A stretch of DNA of 24,159 bases. It comes from DATILI01 sp035476635. GTDB lineage: Bacteria; Pseudomonadota; Gammaproteobacteria; Burkholderiales; Burkholderiaceae_C. Position 1 is the stretch's first letter, and each line of letters starts with the position of its first letter. Position numbers and translations under genes: made by a program. Location: NCBI GenBank assembly GCA_035476635.1, contig DATILI010000178.1, positions 1 to 24,159 of the forward strand, read 5' to 3'. Positions 1 through 7,023 of the stretch are shown here, piece after piece. The notes beneath the pieces were generated by a model. It did no database searches and had not been told where the DNA came from. It was given only the letters and a program-made list of their open reading frames with translations.

Positions 1-399
1 GCTTCCGACTTGGTCGTCACGGCCATGGGATTCCTCGGAGTACCGTACAGGCGAGGCGGCAACAACGCTGATTCAGGCTTTGATTGCAGCGGTTTCGTGC
101 GTGCCATGTATGAGCAAACCGTGGGGCTCTTGCTGCCACGGCGCGCCAATGAGCAGGCTGCAGCGACGCAGACTATCGACAAGACCGATCTCCAGCCCGG
201 CGACCTGGTGTTCTTCAACACCATGCGCCGCGCGTTCAGCCACGTCGGCATCTATGTGGGCGATGGAAAGTTCATCCACTCCCCGAAGCCGGGATCCGAG
301 GTCCGGGTCGAAGACATGCGAGTGTCCTATTGGCAACGCCGGTTTGACGGCGCCCGCCGCGTGACGCCACCAGCGGACAACACGGCCACCAGGCCCTGA
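1..399 (+). CDS. NlpC/P60 (C40) family cell-wall peptidase, 5' end outside window
   Basis: The reading frame is open from base 1, so the true start lies to the left; 132 residues are visible. The visible part is a nearly complete NlpC/P60 cysteine peptidase domain. The nucleophile motif FDCSGFV has its Cys at visible residue 29, followed by PGDLVFF and by SHVGIYVGDGKFIHSP, which holds the catalytic His. Known members cut peptide stems of peptidoglycan, usually the D-Glu-mesoDAP bond, after export. The missing N-terminus should hold the signal peptide or lipobox. The C-terminus is a short Pro/Ala/Thr tail. It converges on the leftward gene ending at 418, with only 18 bases between and no evident terminator. 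The family is confident; the exact bond cut is not. Confidence 0.9.
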   Translation, partial: ASDLVVTAMGFLGVPYRRGGNNADSGFDCSGFVRAMYEQTVGLLLPRRANEQAAATQTIDKTDLQPGDLVFFNTMRRAFSHVGIYVGDGKFIHSPKPGSEVRVEDMRVSYWQRRFDGARRVTPPADNTATRP

Positions 400-417
400 A
401 AAGCCAAACCCCACCGC

Positions 418-996
418 TCAAAACTGGGCCGCCGCCACACGCCCGGGTTCCTGGGTGCTGCGTGCGAAGCGCGTCTCTGCAAGCGGCCACAAGGTGGCCG
501 TTGGTCCGAACGGGTTGTCCAGCACGAACGAATCCAGCGCCGAGAACCATAGCGCATCCACGGCATCAGCCAGAACATAGGGCGCGCGCAGCATCACCCG
601 GACTAGGCGTTGCCCGTCTTCGGCAAAGGCAAACCGCAGGTGCACAAGTCCCGTGGCCGAGTAGCCCACCGACTCGCCAACCAGCGCCGGCATGTCACCG
701 ATGCGATACTCGTGAAGGGCCGGGCGCGGCAAGCCTTGCCGCTCCAACAGCTGCCAGGCCCAGTCGGACACCGCGCCGTCTTCATAGGCCGGTCGCGCGC
801 TCACATCCAAGGAGACAGCGGCATTCCTGGCCGCTACCGAAGCCAGCGGCATGAGGTAGGCCGAATCGCCGAAATCGGGATCCTCATCGGGCAACCACGC
901 TGCGGCCCAGTCGAACGGCAGCTGCAAGCCGAAGCCCAAGGCCGCTACACGCGACGGAAAACGCCAGGTATGCATAAAAGTGGAATGGGTCGTCAT
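418..996 (-). CDS. Hypothetical protein, about 192 aa
   Basis: I do not recognise this protein. It has no signal peptide and no clear membrane segment. It alternates short hydrophobic strands with charged loops and ends in an Ala/Gln-rich tail. The pattern of its second half (a stretch asking about validity of an input, then RLVRVMLRAPYVLADA and LDSFVLDNPF) loosely recalls the DcrB/PsbP-like fold; that is a weak guess. The start at 996 is chosen because AGCGAGG lies five bases upstream of its ATG. An alternative ATG at 1047 forms TGAATG with the stop of the 53-residue gene upstream, adds 17 residues and would imply translational coupling. It is the last gene of a leftward group. Confidence 0.6.
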   Translation of the reverse strand: MTTHSTFMHTWRFPSRVAALGFGLQLPFDWAAAWLPDEDPDFGDSAYLMPLASVAARNAAVSLDVSARPAYEDGAVSDWAWQLLERQGLPRPALHEYRIGDMPALVGESVGYSATGLVHLRFAFAEDGQRLVRVMLRAPYVLADAVDALWFSALDSFVLDNPFGPTATLWPLAETRFARSTQEPGRVAAAQF

Positions 997-1047
997 GATG
1001 GCCTCGCTTGAAGTTCGGTCGGACAGTCGAATGGGCAGGTTGCGCAT

Positions 1048-1209
1048 TCAACGCGCGGCACGCAAGCCGCCCACCAGCCAGATCACCATCATCGGCACGC
1101 TCAACAAGCAAAGCCCCAGCAAGCACAGAATACTTTCGGCAGCGCCGGCCAGCAAAGGCCGAGGGCTGGCGGTATGGGCCAGGGGAGACAGGTAAGTCGC
1201 GATGTTCAT
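1048..1209 (-). CDS. Small single-pass membrane protein, 53 aa
   Basis: This short frame runs from an ATG at 1209 to a TGA at 1048-1050. A good Shine-Dalgarno sequence, GGAGAG, sits just upstream of the ATG. The product has a polar N-terminal third and then one strongly hydrophobic stretch at about residues 24-47, ending in Arg/Ala residues, so it should be a single-pass inner-membrane peptide with a positively charged end. It lies between the Bug-type binding protein gene and the hypothetical gene on the same strand. Its stop touches an alternative start of the downstream gene (TGAATG). No family was recognised. A TctB-like transporter subunit is unlikely because those are about three times longer and have four helices. 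Confidence 0.55.
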   Translation of the reverse strand: MNIATYLSPLAHTASPRPLLAGAAESILCLLGLCLLSVPMMVIWLVGGLRAAR

Positions 1210-1308
1210 CAAGGCTCTCCGGTAGTTGCAGTGGTGACCAGGACTGCATCTTCGGCGCCGTGCGTTTCATGCGCGCTTCGTGAGCGCACCCCTGCGTTTC
1301 AATTGTTT

Positions 1309-2307
1309 CTAGTCCGGCTTGACACCCGCATCCTTGATCACCTTCGCCCATTTGGCGGTTTCGGCTGCGATGAAGGCGTCGAACTCCTCAGGCGTACCGC
1401 CTGCGGCGAAGGTTCCCATGGTGTCCAGCCGCGCGCGGGTTTCCTCGCTGCGGATGATGCGGGTGACTTCTTCGGACATGCGCTTGACGATGTCTCGCGG
1501 CGTGGCCGCCGGCGCCAGCATGCCGGCCCAGGTGCTGCCGGTAAAACCCGTGAACCCCTGTTCGATGAAGGTCGGCACATCGGGCACCGCAGGCAGCCGG
1601 CGATCACTGGACACGCCAATCAGCCGCACCCGCCCCTGCTTGCCGGGGTTGATCAAGCCAGTCGCCGCGTCGAAGAACAACTGGATCTGGCCGCCCAGCA
1701 AGTCCGTCAGCGCTGGCGCCGCCCCGCGGTAGGGGATGTGCACCATGTAGGTCTTGGTAATGGCCTTGAACAATTCGGATGTCAGGTGCGCGGCCGAGCC
1801 GTTGCCCGAGGAGCCGAAGCTGACCTTGCCCGGATGGCGCCGCGCGTAGTCGACCATTTCCTTGGCTGTCTTGAACGGCGCGTCATTGTTGATAGCCGCC
1901 AGAAGTGGCGAAATGCCCATGAGCGAAACGCCCACCAAGTCTTTCTTCGTGTCGTACGGCAGTTTGGGATACAGCGTGGTGTTGGCGGCGTAGGCGGCAA
2001 TTACCACGCCGAAGGTAGAGCCGTCTGCCGGCGCCTTGGCCACCGCATCGACGCCGATGATGCTGTTGGCACCCGGCTTGTTGTCGATGGTGACGGTCTG
2101 CTGCAACCGGTTTTGCAGGCCGATCTGCACAATGCGCGCCATCTGGTCGGTAAAGCCGCCTGGCGTATACGGCACCACGATGCGGATTGGCCGATTGGGC
2201 CATGCCGATTGCGCAAACACCGGCGCGGCGATGCTGGCCGCACTCGCGGCCAACAGTCGCGTTGCGCCGCGACGGGAAAGCGAATGGGAAAGGAGGAATC
2301 TGGGCAT
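1309..2307 (-). CDS. Bug-family tripartite tricarboxylate transporter substrate-binding protein
   Basis: A 332-residue periplasmic solute-binding protein of the Bug (TctC) family. The N-terminus reads MPRFLLSHSLSRRGATRL and then an Ala-rich hydrophobic stretch ending in VFAQS, which is a signal peptide, possibly Tat-type given the Arg pair. The mature protein begins with the hallmark PNRPIRIVVPYTPGG, and IDNKPGAN follows at the usual distance. Family members bind carboxylates or other small organic acids for TctAB uptake or for sensing; the ligand cannot be read from sequence. No tctA or tctB lies nearby, so this is an orphan receptor, as is very common in Burkholderiales. The start at 2307 gives a proper signal peptide; the frame upstream of it is open but has no export features. 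Confidence 0.92.
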   Translation of the reverse strand: MPRFLLSHSLSRRGATRLLAASAASIAAPVFAQSAWPNRPIRIVVPYTPGGFTDQMARIVQIGLQNRLQQTVTIDNKPGANSIIGVDAVAKAPADGSTFGVVIAAYAANTTLYPKLPYDTKKDLVGVSLMGISPLLAAINNDAPFKTAKEMVDYARRHPGKVSFGSSGNGSAAHLTSELFKAITKTYMVHIPYRGAAPALTDLLGGQIQLFFDAATGLINPGKQGRVRLIGVSSDRRLPAVPDVPTFIEQGFTGFTGSTWAGMLAPAATPRDIVKRMSEEVTRIIRSEETRARLDTMGTFAAGGTPEEFDAFIAAETAKWAKVIKDAGVKPD

Positions 2308-2412
2308 AACGGGGCTTTCAAACAGGTCGCCCGATTCTGGTGCGCCCTGACCGCAAGCCCCATTGGTGTTTGCCCCGCCCACGTGTTTGCGGGCAAAAGC
2401 GCCAGTCCCCGC

Positions 2413-2760
2413 TTACGGCGTAACCGGTGTCTCCGTACTGCGGATCTCCGTGCGGATCGCCACGCTTGTGCTGGCCGACGGATTGCGCAGGATGTCGCGC
2501 GCGGCCGCCATGTCCTTCTGGTACAGCGCCTGGGCTTCCTTCACACAGGTACCGCGACCTTGCGCGGGCTGCCCGCGGCAGGCCTCCATATTGATCTTGA
2601 GACCACCACCGGCCTCGGCAATCATGGTCTGGTATTTTTGCTGCGCCGTCACGTCTTCAGATTGCGCCTTCTCGAGCTGGACCGATTCGGGCGGCATGGC
2701 GAAGGCCGAACCCGCGACCACAAGAGCGGCGACAGCGATTAGGGAAAAATGCTTGATCAT
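2413..2760 (-). CDS. Small secreted hypothetical protein, 115 aa
   Basis: A short exported protein of unknown function. Residues 1-21 form a classic Sec signal peptide (Lys at position 3, hydrophobic core, AFA cleavage site before MPP). The mature part is about 94 residues, Gln/Ala/Glu-rich and probably helical from about 28 to 95, with two cysteines at 61 and 72 that could form a disulfide. The C-terminal tail is rich in Ser, Thr and Pro. A strong AAGGAG Shine-Dalgarno sequence precedes the ATG at 2760. It is transcribed away from the molybdenum-hydroxylase/Sox cluster across a 244-base divergent intergenic region. It could be the first gene of the leftward group with the Bug protein, 105 bases downstream. 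Confidence 0.75.
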   Translation of the reverse strand: MIKHFSLIAVAALVVAGSAFAMPPESVQLEKAQSEDVTAQQKYQTMIAEAGGGLKINMEACRGQPAQGRGTCVKEAQALYQKDMAAARDILRNPSASTSVAIRTEIRSTETPVTP

Positions 2761-2879
2761 GAAAAAACTCCTTTTGCGCGAATGCCAAGCGGCATCAACG
2801 GTTTGAGCTTAGCTGTGCGGGTAGGCCGGGCGCATCAGCCCCGGGCGTGGGTTCTCGACAGCCCGTGCCCTGCACAACC

Positions 2880-2905
2880 GTAGGAGCCGGCCTACACGCG
2901 CCGGC
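2880..2905. repeat. REP-like hairpin in divergent intergenic region
   Basis: In the 244-base region between the small secreted protein and the molybdenum-hydroxylase genes, GTAGGAGCCGGC is followed eight bases later by a second GCCGGC. The two GCCGGC arms (2886-2891 and 2900-2905) can pair. The GTAGGAG lead resembles the head of REP elements known from Pseudomonas. Only one copy is present in this window, so a repeat family cannot be shown here. The rest of the region must hold the promoters of both divergent genes, but no convincing -35/-10 pair stood out. Confidence 0.3.
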
Positions 2906-3004
2906 CCGCCGTCGTCGCCCGCGTGCACGAATCCCGCCACAGGCGTAACATCGCGCCGGTTTGCTTTTCCCGTATTGCGTGATCCAGAACCAGGAGATCC
3001 CGAG

Positions 3005-3508
3005 ATGGCCAAACTGAACGTCAATGGCGTGGTGCGAGAGTTCGCGGCAGAAGAGGACACGCCGCTTTTGTGGGTGCTTCGCGAGCAACTCGGATTGACC
3101 GGCACCAAGTACGGCTGCGGCATCGCAGCCTGCGGCGCGTGCACGGTGCACATCGATGGCGTCCCCACGCGAAGTTGCGTGCGGCCCGTGTCCACGGTGG
3201 GCGCCAACGAAAAAGTCATCACGATCGAAGGCCTGTCTCCCGACGGCTCGCACCCGGTGCAAAAAGCCTGGGCTGCCCTGGATGTGCCGCAATGCGGCTA
3301 CTGCCAGTGCGGCATGGTCATGGCGGCAGTCGCCCTGCTCAAGGCCAAGCCGAACCCGAGCGATGCCGACATCAACGAGGCCATGACCAACATCTGCCGC
3401 TGCGGCACCTACAACCGGGTGCGCGCGGCGATCAAGGTGGTGGCGCGCGGCGGCGATGCACGCAGTGCCGGGCTTGCGATCCAGCATGCCGACGGGAGCG
3501 TGGCATGA
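3005..3508 (+). CDS. [2Fe-2S] subunit of isoquinoline 1-oxidoreductase-type molybdenum hydroxylase
   Basis: A 167-residue small subunit of the xanthine dehydrogenase/aldehyde oxidase superfamily, similar to IorA. It carries two [2Fe-2S] clusters. The plant-ferredoxin type uses Cys38, Cys43, Cys46 and Cys58 (CGIAACGAC region). The second, alpha-helical type uses Cys97, Cys100, Cys131 and Cys133 (CGYCQCG and CRCGTY). It relays electrons from the molybdenum site in the partner subunit encoded immediately downstream. It has no signal peptide, so it probably leaves the cell folded together with the Tat-exported partner. The ATG at 3005 follows an AGGAG site. The gene overlaps the next by four bases (ATGA). 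No FAD subunit gene is present, which fits the periplasmic, cytochrome-coupled branch of the family. Confidence 0.95.
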   Translation: MAKLNVNGVVREFAAEEDTPLLWVLREQLGLTGTKYGCGIAACGACTVHIDGVPTRSCVRPVSTVGANEKVITIEGLSPDGSHPVQKAWAALDVPQCGYCQCGMVMAAVALLKAKPNPSDADINEAMTNICRCGTYNRVRAAIKVVARGGDARSAGLAIQHADGSVA

Positions 3509-5706
3509 GCCGCCCGGCCGCTCCGACCGGGGTTTCGCGCCGGCGCTTCATCGGCAGTTCGGCTGTTGCCGCCGGCGGCCTGGTGGTCAGCTTTCATATT
3601 CCGTTCGCGGGCTCGGCCCTGGCGCAAGGCGCCGTGCCGCCCGAGATCAACGCCTGGGTTGTGGTGCGGCCCGACGACACCGTGGTGATCCGCATCGCGC
3701 GCTCCGAGATGGGCCAGGGGTCCCTCACCGGCCTCGCCCAGCTGGTCGCCGAAGAGCTCGAATGCAACTGGGCCAAGGTCACGACCGAATACCCGACCCC
3801 GGGGCAAAACCTGGCGCGCAACCGGGCCTGGGGCAACTTCTCCACCGGCGGCAGCCGCGGCATCCGCGAGTCGCATGACTATGTGCGCAAGGGCGGCGCC
3901 ACGGCGCGCATGATGCTGGTGCAGGCAGCCGCCGATGAATGGAAGGTGCCTGCTGCGGAATGCCGGGCCGCCAACAGCGTGATCACGCACAGTCCCACTG
4001 GCCGTACCACGACTTATGGCAAGGTGGCGGCTGCCGCGGCCAGGCTCACGCCGCCGGCCGTAGTCACGCTCAAGGATCCGAAGGATTGGAAGCTGGCCGG
4101 CAAGCGCCTGGCGCGACTGGACACGGTCGACAAAGTGACCGGCAAACAGATCTATGGCGCCGACCTGCAATTGCCGGGCATGCTTAACGCCGCGATCAAG
4201 GATTGCCCGGTATTCGGCGGCAAGCTCAAGAGCTTCAACGCCGCGGCCATCGAGAAGCGCCCCGGTATCAAGAAAGTGGTGCGCGTGGGTGATTCGGCGG
4301 TCGCGGTGATTGCCGATACCTGGTGGCGCGCCAAGACCGCGCTGGATGCATTGCCCGTTGAATGGGACAACGGCCCGCATGCCCAGGTCTCCAGTGCGAG
4401 CGTGGCCCAGATCCTGAAGGCTGGGCTGGATGCGCCCGAAGCCATCGTGGGCAACCAGAATGGCGATGCGAAGGCCGCGATTGCAGCGGCAGCGCGCAAA
4501 ATCGAGGCGGTGTATTCCTACCCGCACCAGAACCACGCGACCATGGAGCCGATGAACGCCACGGCACGCTGGACCGCCGAGCGCTGCGAGGTCTGGACGC
4601 CGACGCAAAACGGCGAGGCCGCCTTGGCCGCTGCCTCTGAAGCCGCCGGGCTGCCACCGGCCAAATGCGAGGTCTACAAGCTGCACCTGGGCGGCGGCTT
4701 CGGCCGACGCGGCGCAGTGCACGACTGGGTGCGCCAGGCCGTGGAGATTGCCAAGCAGATGCCGGGCACACCGGTCAAGCTGCTCTGGTCGCGCGAGGAG
4801 GACATGCTGCATGGCCGCTATCACCCGATCACGCAGTGCAAGCTCACGGCCGGGCTCGACGCGCAGGGCAACGTCACGGCCTTGCACATGCGCATCTCGG
4901 GCCAGTCCATCCTGGCCGGCGTGTTCCCGCAGAACATCCAGAACGGCCGCGATCCCGTCGTGTTCCAGGGCCTGAACCCGCCGGGGCCGGAAGCTTCGAT
5001 CGGCTACACCTTCCCGAACCTGCTGATCGACCACGCCATGCGCAACCCGCATGTGCCGCCCGGCTTCTGGCGCGGCGTGAACCTGAACCAGAACGCCGTC
5101 TACCTCGAGTCCTTCATCGACGAGATCGCCGACGCCACGCGCCAGGACCCGCTGGCCCTGCGCCGCAAGCTCATGGAAAAGAGCCCCAAGCACCTGGCCG
5201 TTCTCAATGCAGTGGCCGACCGCGTGAAGTGGGGAACGCCTCCGCCCGATGTCGGTGGGCAGAAAGTGTTTCGCGGCCTGGCACAGACCATGGGTTTTGG
5301 CAGCTATGTTGCGGCCTGCGCCGAGGTATCGGTCAGCAACGATGGCGAGCTCAAGATCCACCGCATCGTGGCGGCCACCGACCCAGGCCATGCGGTCAAT
5401 CCGCAGCAGATCGAGGCGCAGGTCGAGGGCTCATTCGCCTACGGCCTTTCCGCCGCGCTGTTCGGCGAGTGCACGGTCAAGGACGGCCGTATCGAGCAGG
5501 ACAACTTCAGCACCTATCCTGTCGTGCAGATGCAGCACATGCCGGCGGTGGAAACCATCACCATGCCCTCGGGCGGCTTCTGGGGCGGTGTGGGCGAACC
5601 GACGATTGCGGTTGCTGCGCCGGCCGTGCTGAACGCCATCTTCGCGGCCACCGGCAAACGCGTTCGCGACCTGCCGGTCAAGCATCACAGCCTCAAGAGG
5701 GCTTGA
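3505..5706 (+). CDS. Molybdopterin-binding subunit of isoquinoline 1-oxidoreductase-type hydroxylase, Tat-exported
   Basis: A 733-residue large subunit similar to IorB. The N-terminus contains SRRRFIG at residues 11-17 followed by a hydrophobic stretch and ALAQG, a clear Tat signal. GGGFGRR at 396-402 is a cofactor-binding motif of the family. GGVGEPT near the C-terminus places the expected catalytic glutamate at residue 698. Known relatives bind a molybdopterin cytosine dinucleotide cofactor and hydroxylate N-heterocycles or oxidise aldehydes, passing electrons through the [2Fe-2S] subunit to c-type cytochromes. The substrate here is unknown. Translation is coupled to the small subunit by ATGA, and soxX starts eight bases after its stop, so all are likely in one transcript. 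The association with sox-like genes is the unusual point. Confidence 0.93.
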   Translation: MSRPAAPTGVSRRRFIGSSAVAAGGLVVSFHIPFAGSALAQGAVPPEINAWVVVRPDDTVVIRIARSEMGQGSLTGLAQLVAEELECNWAKVTTEYPTPGQNLARNRAWGNFSTGGSRGIRESHDYVRKGGATARMMLVQAAADEWKVPAAECRAANSVITHSPTGRTTTYGKVAAAAARLTPPAVVTLKDPKDWKLAGKRLARLDTVDKVTGKQIYGADLQLPGMLNAAIKDCPVFGGKLKSFNAAAIEKRPGIKKVVRVGDSAVAVIADTWWRAKTALDALPVEWDNGPHAQVSSASVAQILKAGLDAPEAIVGNQNGDAKAAIAAAARKIEAVYSYPHQNHATMEPMNATARWTAERCEVWTPTQNGEAALAAASEAAGLPPAKCEVYKLHLGGGFGRRGAVHDWVRQAVEIAKQMPGTPVKLLWSREEDMLHGRYHPITQCKLTAGLDAQGNVTALHMRISGQSILAGVFPQNIQNGRDPVVFQGLNPPGPEASIGYTFPNLLIDHAMRNPHVPPGFWRGVNLNQNAVYLESFIDEIADATRQDPLALRRKLMEKSPKHLAVLNAVADRVKWGTPPPDVGGQKVFRGLAQTMGFGSYVAACAEVSVSNDGELKIHRIVAATDPGHAVNPQQIEAQVEGSFAYGLSAALFGECTVKDGRIEQDNFSTYPVVQMQHMPAVETITMPSGGFWGGVGEPTIAVAAPAVLNAIFAATGKRVRDLPVKHHSLKRA

Positions 5707-5713
5707 ATCCGCC

Positions 5714-6199
5714 ATGCCTTCGCGGCCCCTCTGGATGCCTGGTGGTGCGGCCCTGTTCGCGGCACTGGCAGCACTGGCAGCCCTCGCTGCCAGCGCCGCG
5801 CAGGCCCAGGCAGTGATTCCGCTGGCCGCCTACCAGGTGGCGGGCGACGCCATCACCGAGCCCTTGACAGCGCAAGCGGGTGACGCGGCGCGCGGCCGTG
5901 CCATCGTCGCCAACCGCCAAGCGGGTTTGTGCCTGTTGTGCCACAGCGGCCCGTTTCCAGAAGAGCGTTTCCAGGGCGACCTCGCGCCCAGCCTGGCCGG
6001 CGCCGGTGCGCGCTGGACCGAGGGCCAGCTGCGCCTGCGTATTGTCGACTCGCGTCGGCTCAATCCTCAGACCATCATGCCCTCGTACCACCGCATCGAC
6101 AACCTGGCCCGCGTCGGCGCGGTCTGGCGCGAACGCCCGGTGCTGACGGCCCAGCAGATCGAAGACGTAGTGGCCTTTTTGCGCAGCTTGCGCGATTGA
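5714..6199 (+). CDS. soxX: SoxX-like monoheme cytochrome c
   Basis: A 161-residue exported cytochrome. A long Ala/Leu-rich signal peptide ends near AQAQA at residues 29-33. One heme motif, CLLCH, uses Cys73, Cys76 and His77; Met122 in MPSYH is the likely distal ligand. These features and the length match SoxX, the small subunit of the SoxXA cytochrome that oxidatively joins a sulfur substrate to the SoxY cysteine. The SoxA partner is encoded three genes downstream at 7020-7847. The gene starts eight bases after the molybdopterin subunit stop. Because that enzyme has no FAD or cytochrome subunit of its own, SoxX might also accept its electrons; this is inference from position only. Confidence 0.9.
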   Translation: MPSRPLWMPGGAALFAALAALAALAASAAQAQAVIPLAAYQVAGDAITEPLTAQAGDAARGRAIVANRQAGLCLLCHSGPFPEERFQGDLAPSLAGAGARWTEGQLRLRIVDSRRLNPQTIMPSYHRIDNLARVGAVWRERPVLTAQQIEDVVAFLRSLRD

Positions 6200-6230
6200 A
6201 CAGCCATCGCCCAGGAACCGCACAGAACGC

Positions 6231-6701
6231 ATGACCTCGCATTGCCAAACGAACCCTCATCGCCGCCGCTTGCTCGCGGCGGGCGCCGGCCTGGGCGCCT
6301 GGCTGCTGGTGCGCCCCGCCACCGCGGCGCCCGACGATCTGGCGGGTGCCATTGCTGGCTTCGCCGGCGGCGCGCCAGTACGCACGGGCAAGGTCAAGCT
6401 GGATATCGCGGAGCTGGTGGACAACGGCAACACCGTGCCTGTGACGATCAGCGTCGACAGCCCCATGACCAGTGCCGAGCACGTGAGGGCGATTGCCATT
6501 TTCAACGAGCGCAACCCCCAGCGCGAGGTTGCCAAGTTCACGCTGGGCCCGCGCGCCGGCCGCGCGGTCGCGTCCACCCGCATCCGCCTGGCCACCTCGC
6601 AAAAACTGGTGGCGGTCGCCCAGCTCAGCGACGGCACCTACTGGTCGCACACGGTGGACGTCGTGGTGACGCTTGCCGCGTGCATCGAAGGCGAAAACTA
6701 G
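6231..6701 (+). CDS. soxY: SoxY-like sulfur carrier with AACIE arm
   Basis: A 156-residue SoxY homologue. The N-terminus has an Arg cluster and hydrophobic segment (HRRRLLAAGAG, then TAA) typical of the Tat signal that exports SoxY with SoxZ. The body matches the SoxY immunoglobulin-like domain. The carrier cysteine is present at residue 151, but the C-terminus reads VTLAACIEGEN, not the GGCGG swinging arm of thiosulfate-oxidising SoxY. I recall a protein-family label for such proteins, SoxY-related AACIE arm protein; I could not check it here. The changed arm suggests a different conjugated substrate or partner enzyme. AGGAA lies somewhat far upstream of the ATG. soxZ starts one base after its stop. 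Confidence 0.88.
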   Translation: MTSHCQTNPHRRRLLAAGAGLGAWLLVRPATAAPDDLAGAIAGFAGGAPVRTGKVKLDIAELVDNGNTVPVTISVDSPMTSAEHVRAIAIFNERNPQREVAKFTLGPRAGRAVASTRIRLATSQKLVAVAQLSDGTYWSHTVDVVVTLAACIEGEN

Positions 6702-6702
6702 C

Positions 6703-7023
6703 ATGGCCCGCACCCTGCTCAATGTGCCGAAGACCGCGCGCGCCGGCGAGATCATCGAGATCCGCACACTGATCGCGCACCCCATGGAAACCGGCTACCG
6801 CCCCGGCGAACAAGGCCAGGTGCTGCCGCGTGACATCATCCGGCGCTTTACCTGCCGCTACGACGGCGAAGTGGTGTTCAGCGCCGAGCTGTATCCAGCC
6901 ATATCGGCCAACCCCTATCTGGCCTTCTCTACCGTGGCCACCGTCAGCGGGACGCTGAGCTTCACCTGGGAAGGCGACAACGGGTTCTCGCAGACCGAAA
7001 ACGTCGCGCTCCAGGTGACATGA
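6703..7023 (+). CDS. soxZ: SoxZ-like partner of the SoxY carrier
   Basis: A 106-residue protein without a signal peptide, matching the size and fold signature of SoxZ. Typical features include the early stretch RAGEIIEIRTLIAHPMETGYR and the late GTLSFTWEGDNG. SoxZ forms a heterodimer with SoxY, and the pair presents the cysteine-bound substrate to the Sox enzymes in the periplasm. Export would be by hitchhiking on the SoxY Tat signal. The start at 6703 is chosen because it lies one base after the soxY stop and gives a standard SoxZ N-terminus. The stop overlaps the soxA start (ATGA), so these genes should be translated together. It contains one cysteine, Cys51, not known to be functional. Confidence 0.92.
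   Translation: MARTLLNVPKTARAGEIIEIRTLIAHPMETGYRPGEQGQVLPRDIIRRFTCRYDGEVVFSAELYPAISANPYLAFSTVATVSGTLSFTWEGDNGFSQTENVALQVT

Noticed and set aside
2761..3004. A defined promoter for the hydroxylase-sox cluster
   Set aside because: TAACAT and TTGCTT are present but not at a usable spacing with partners, so no promoter is called.
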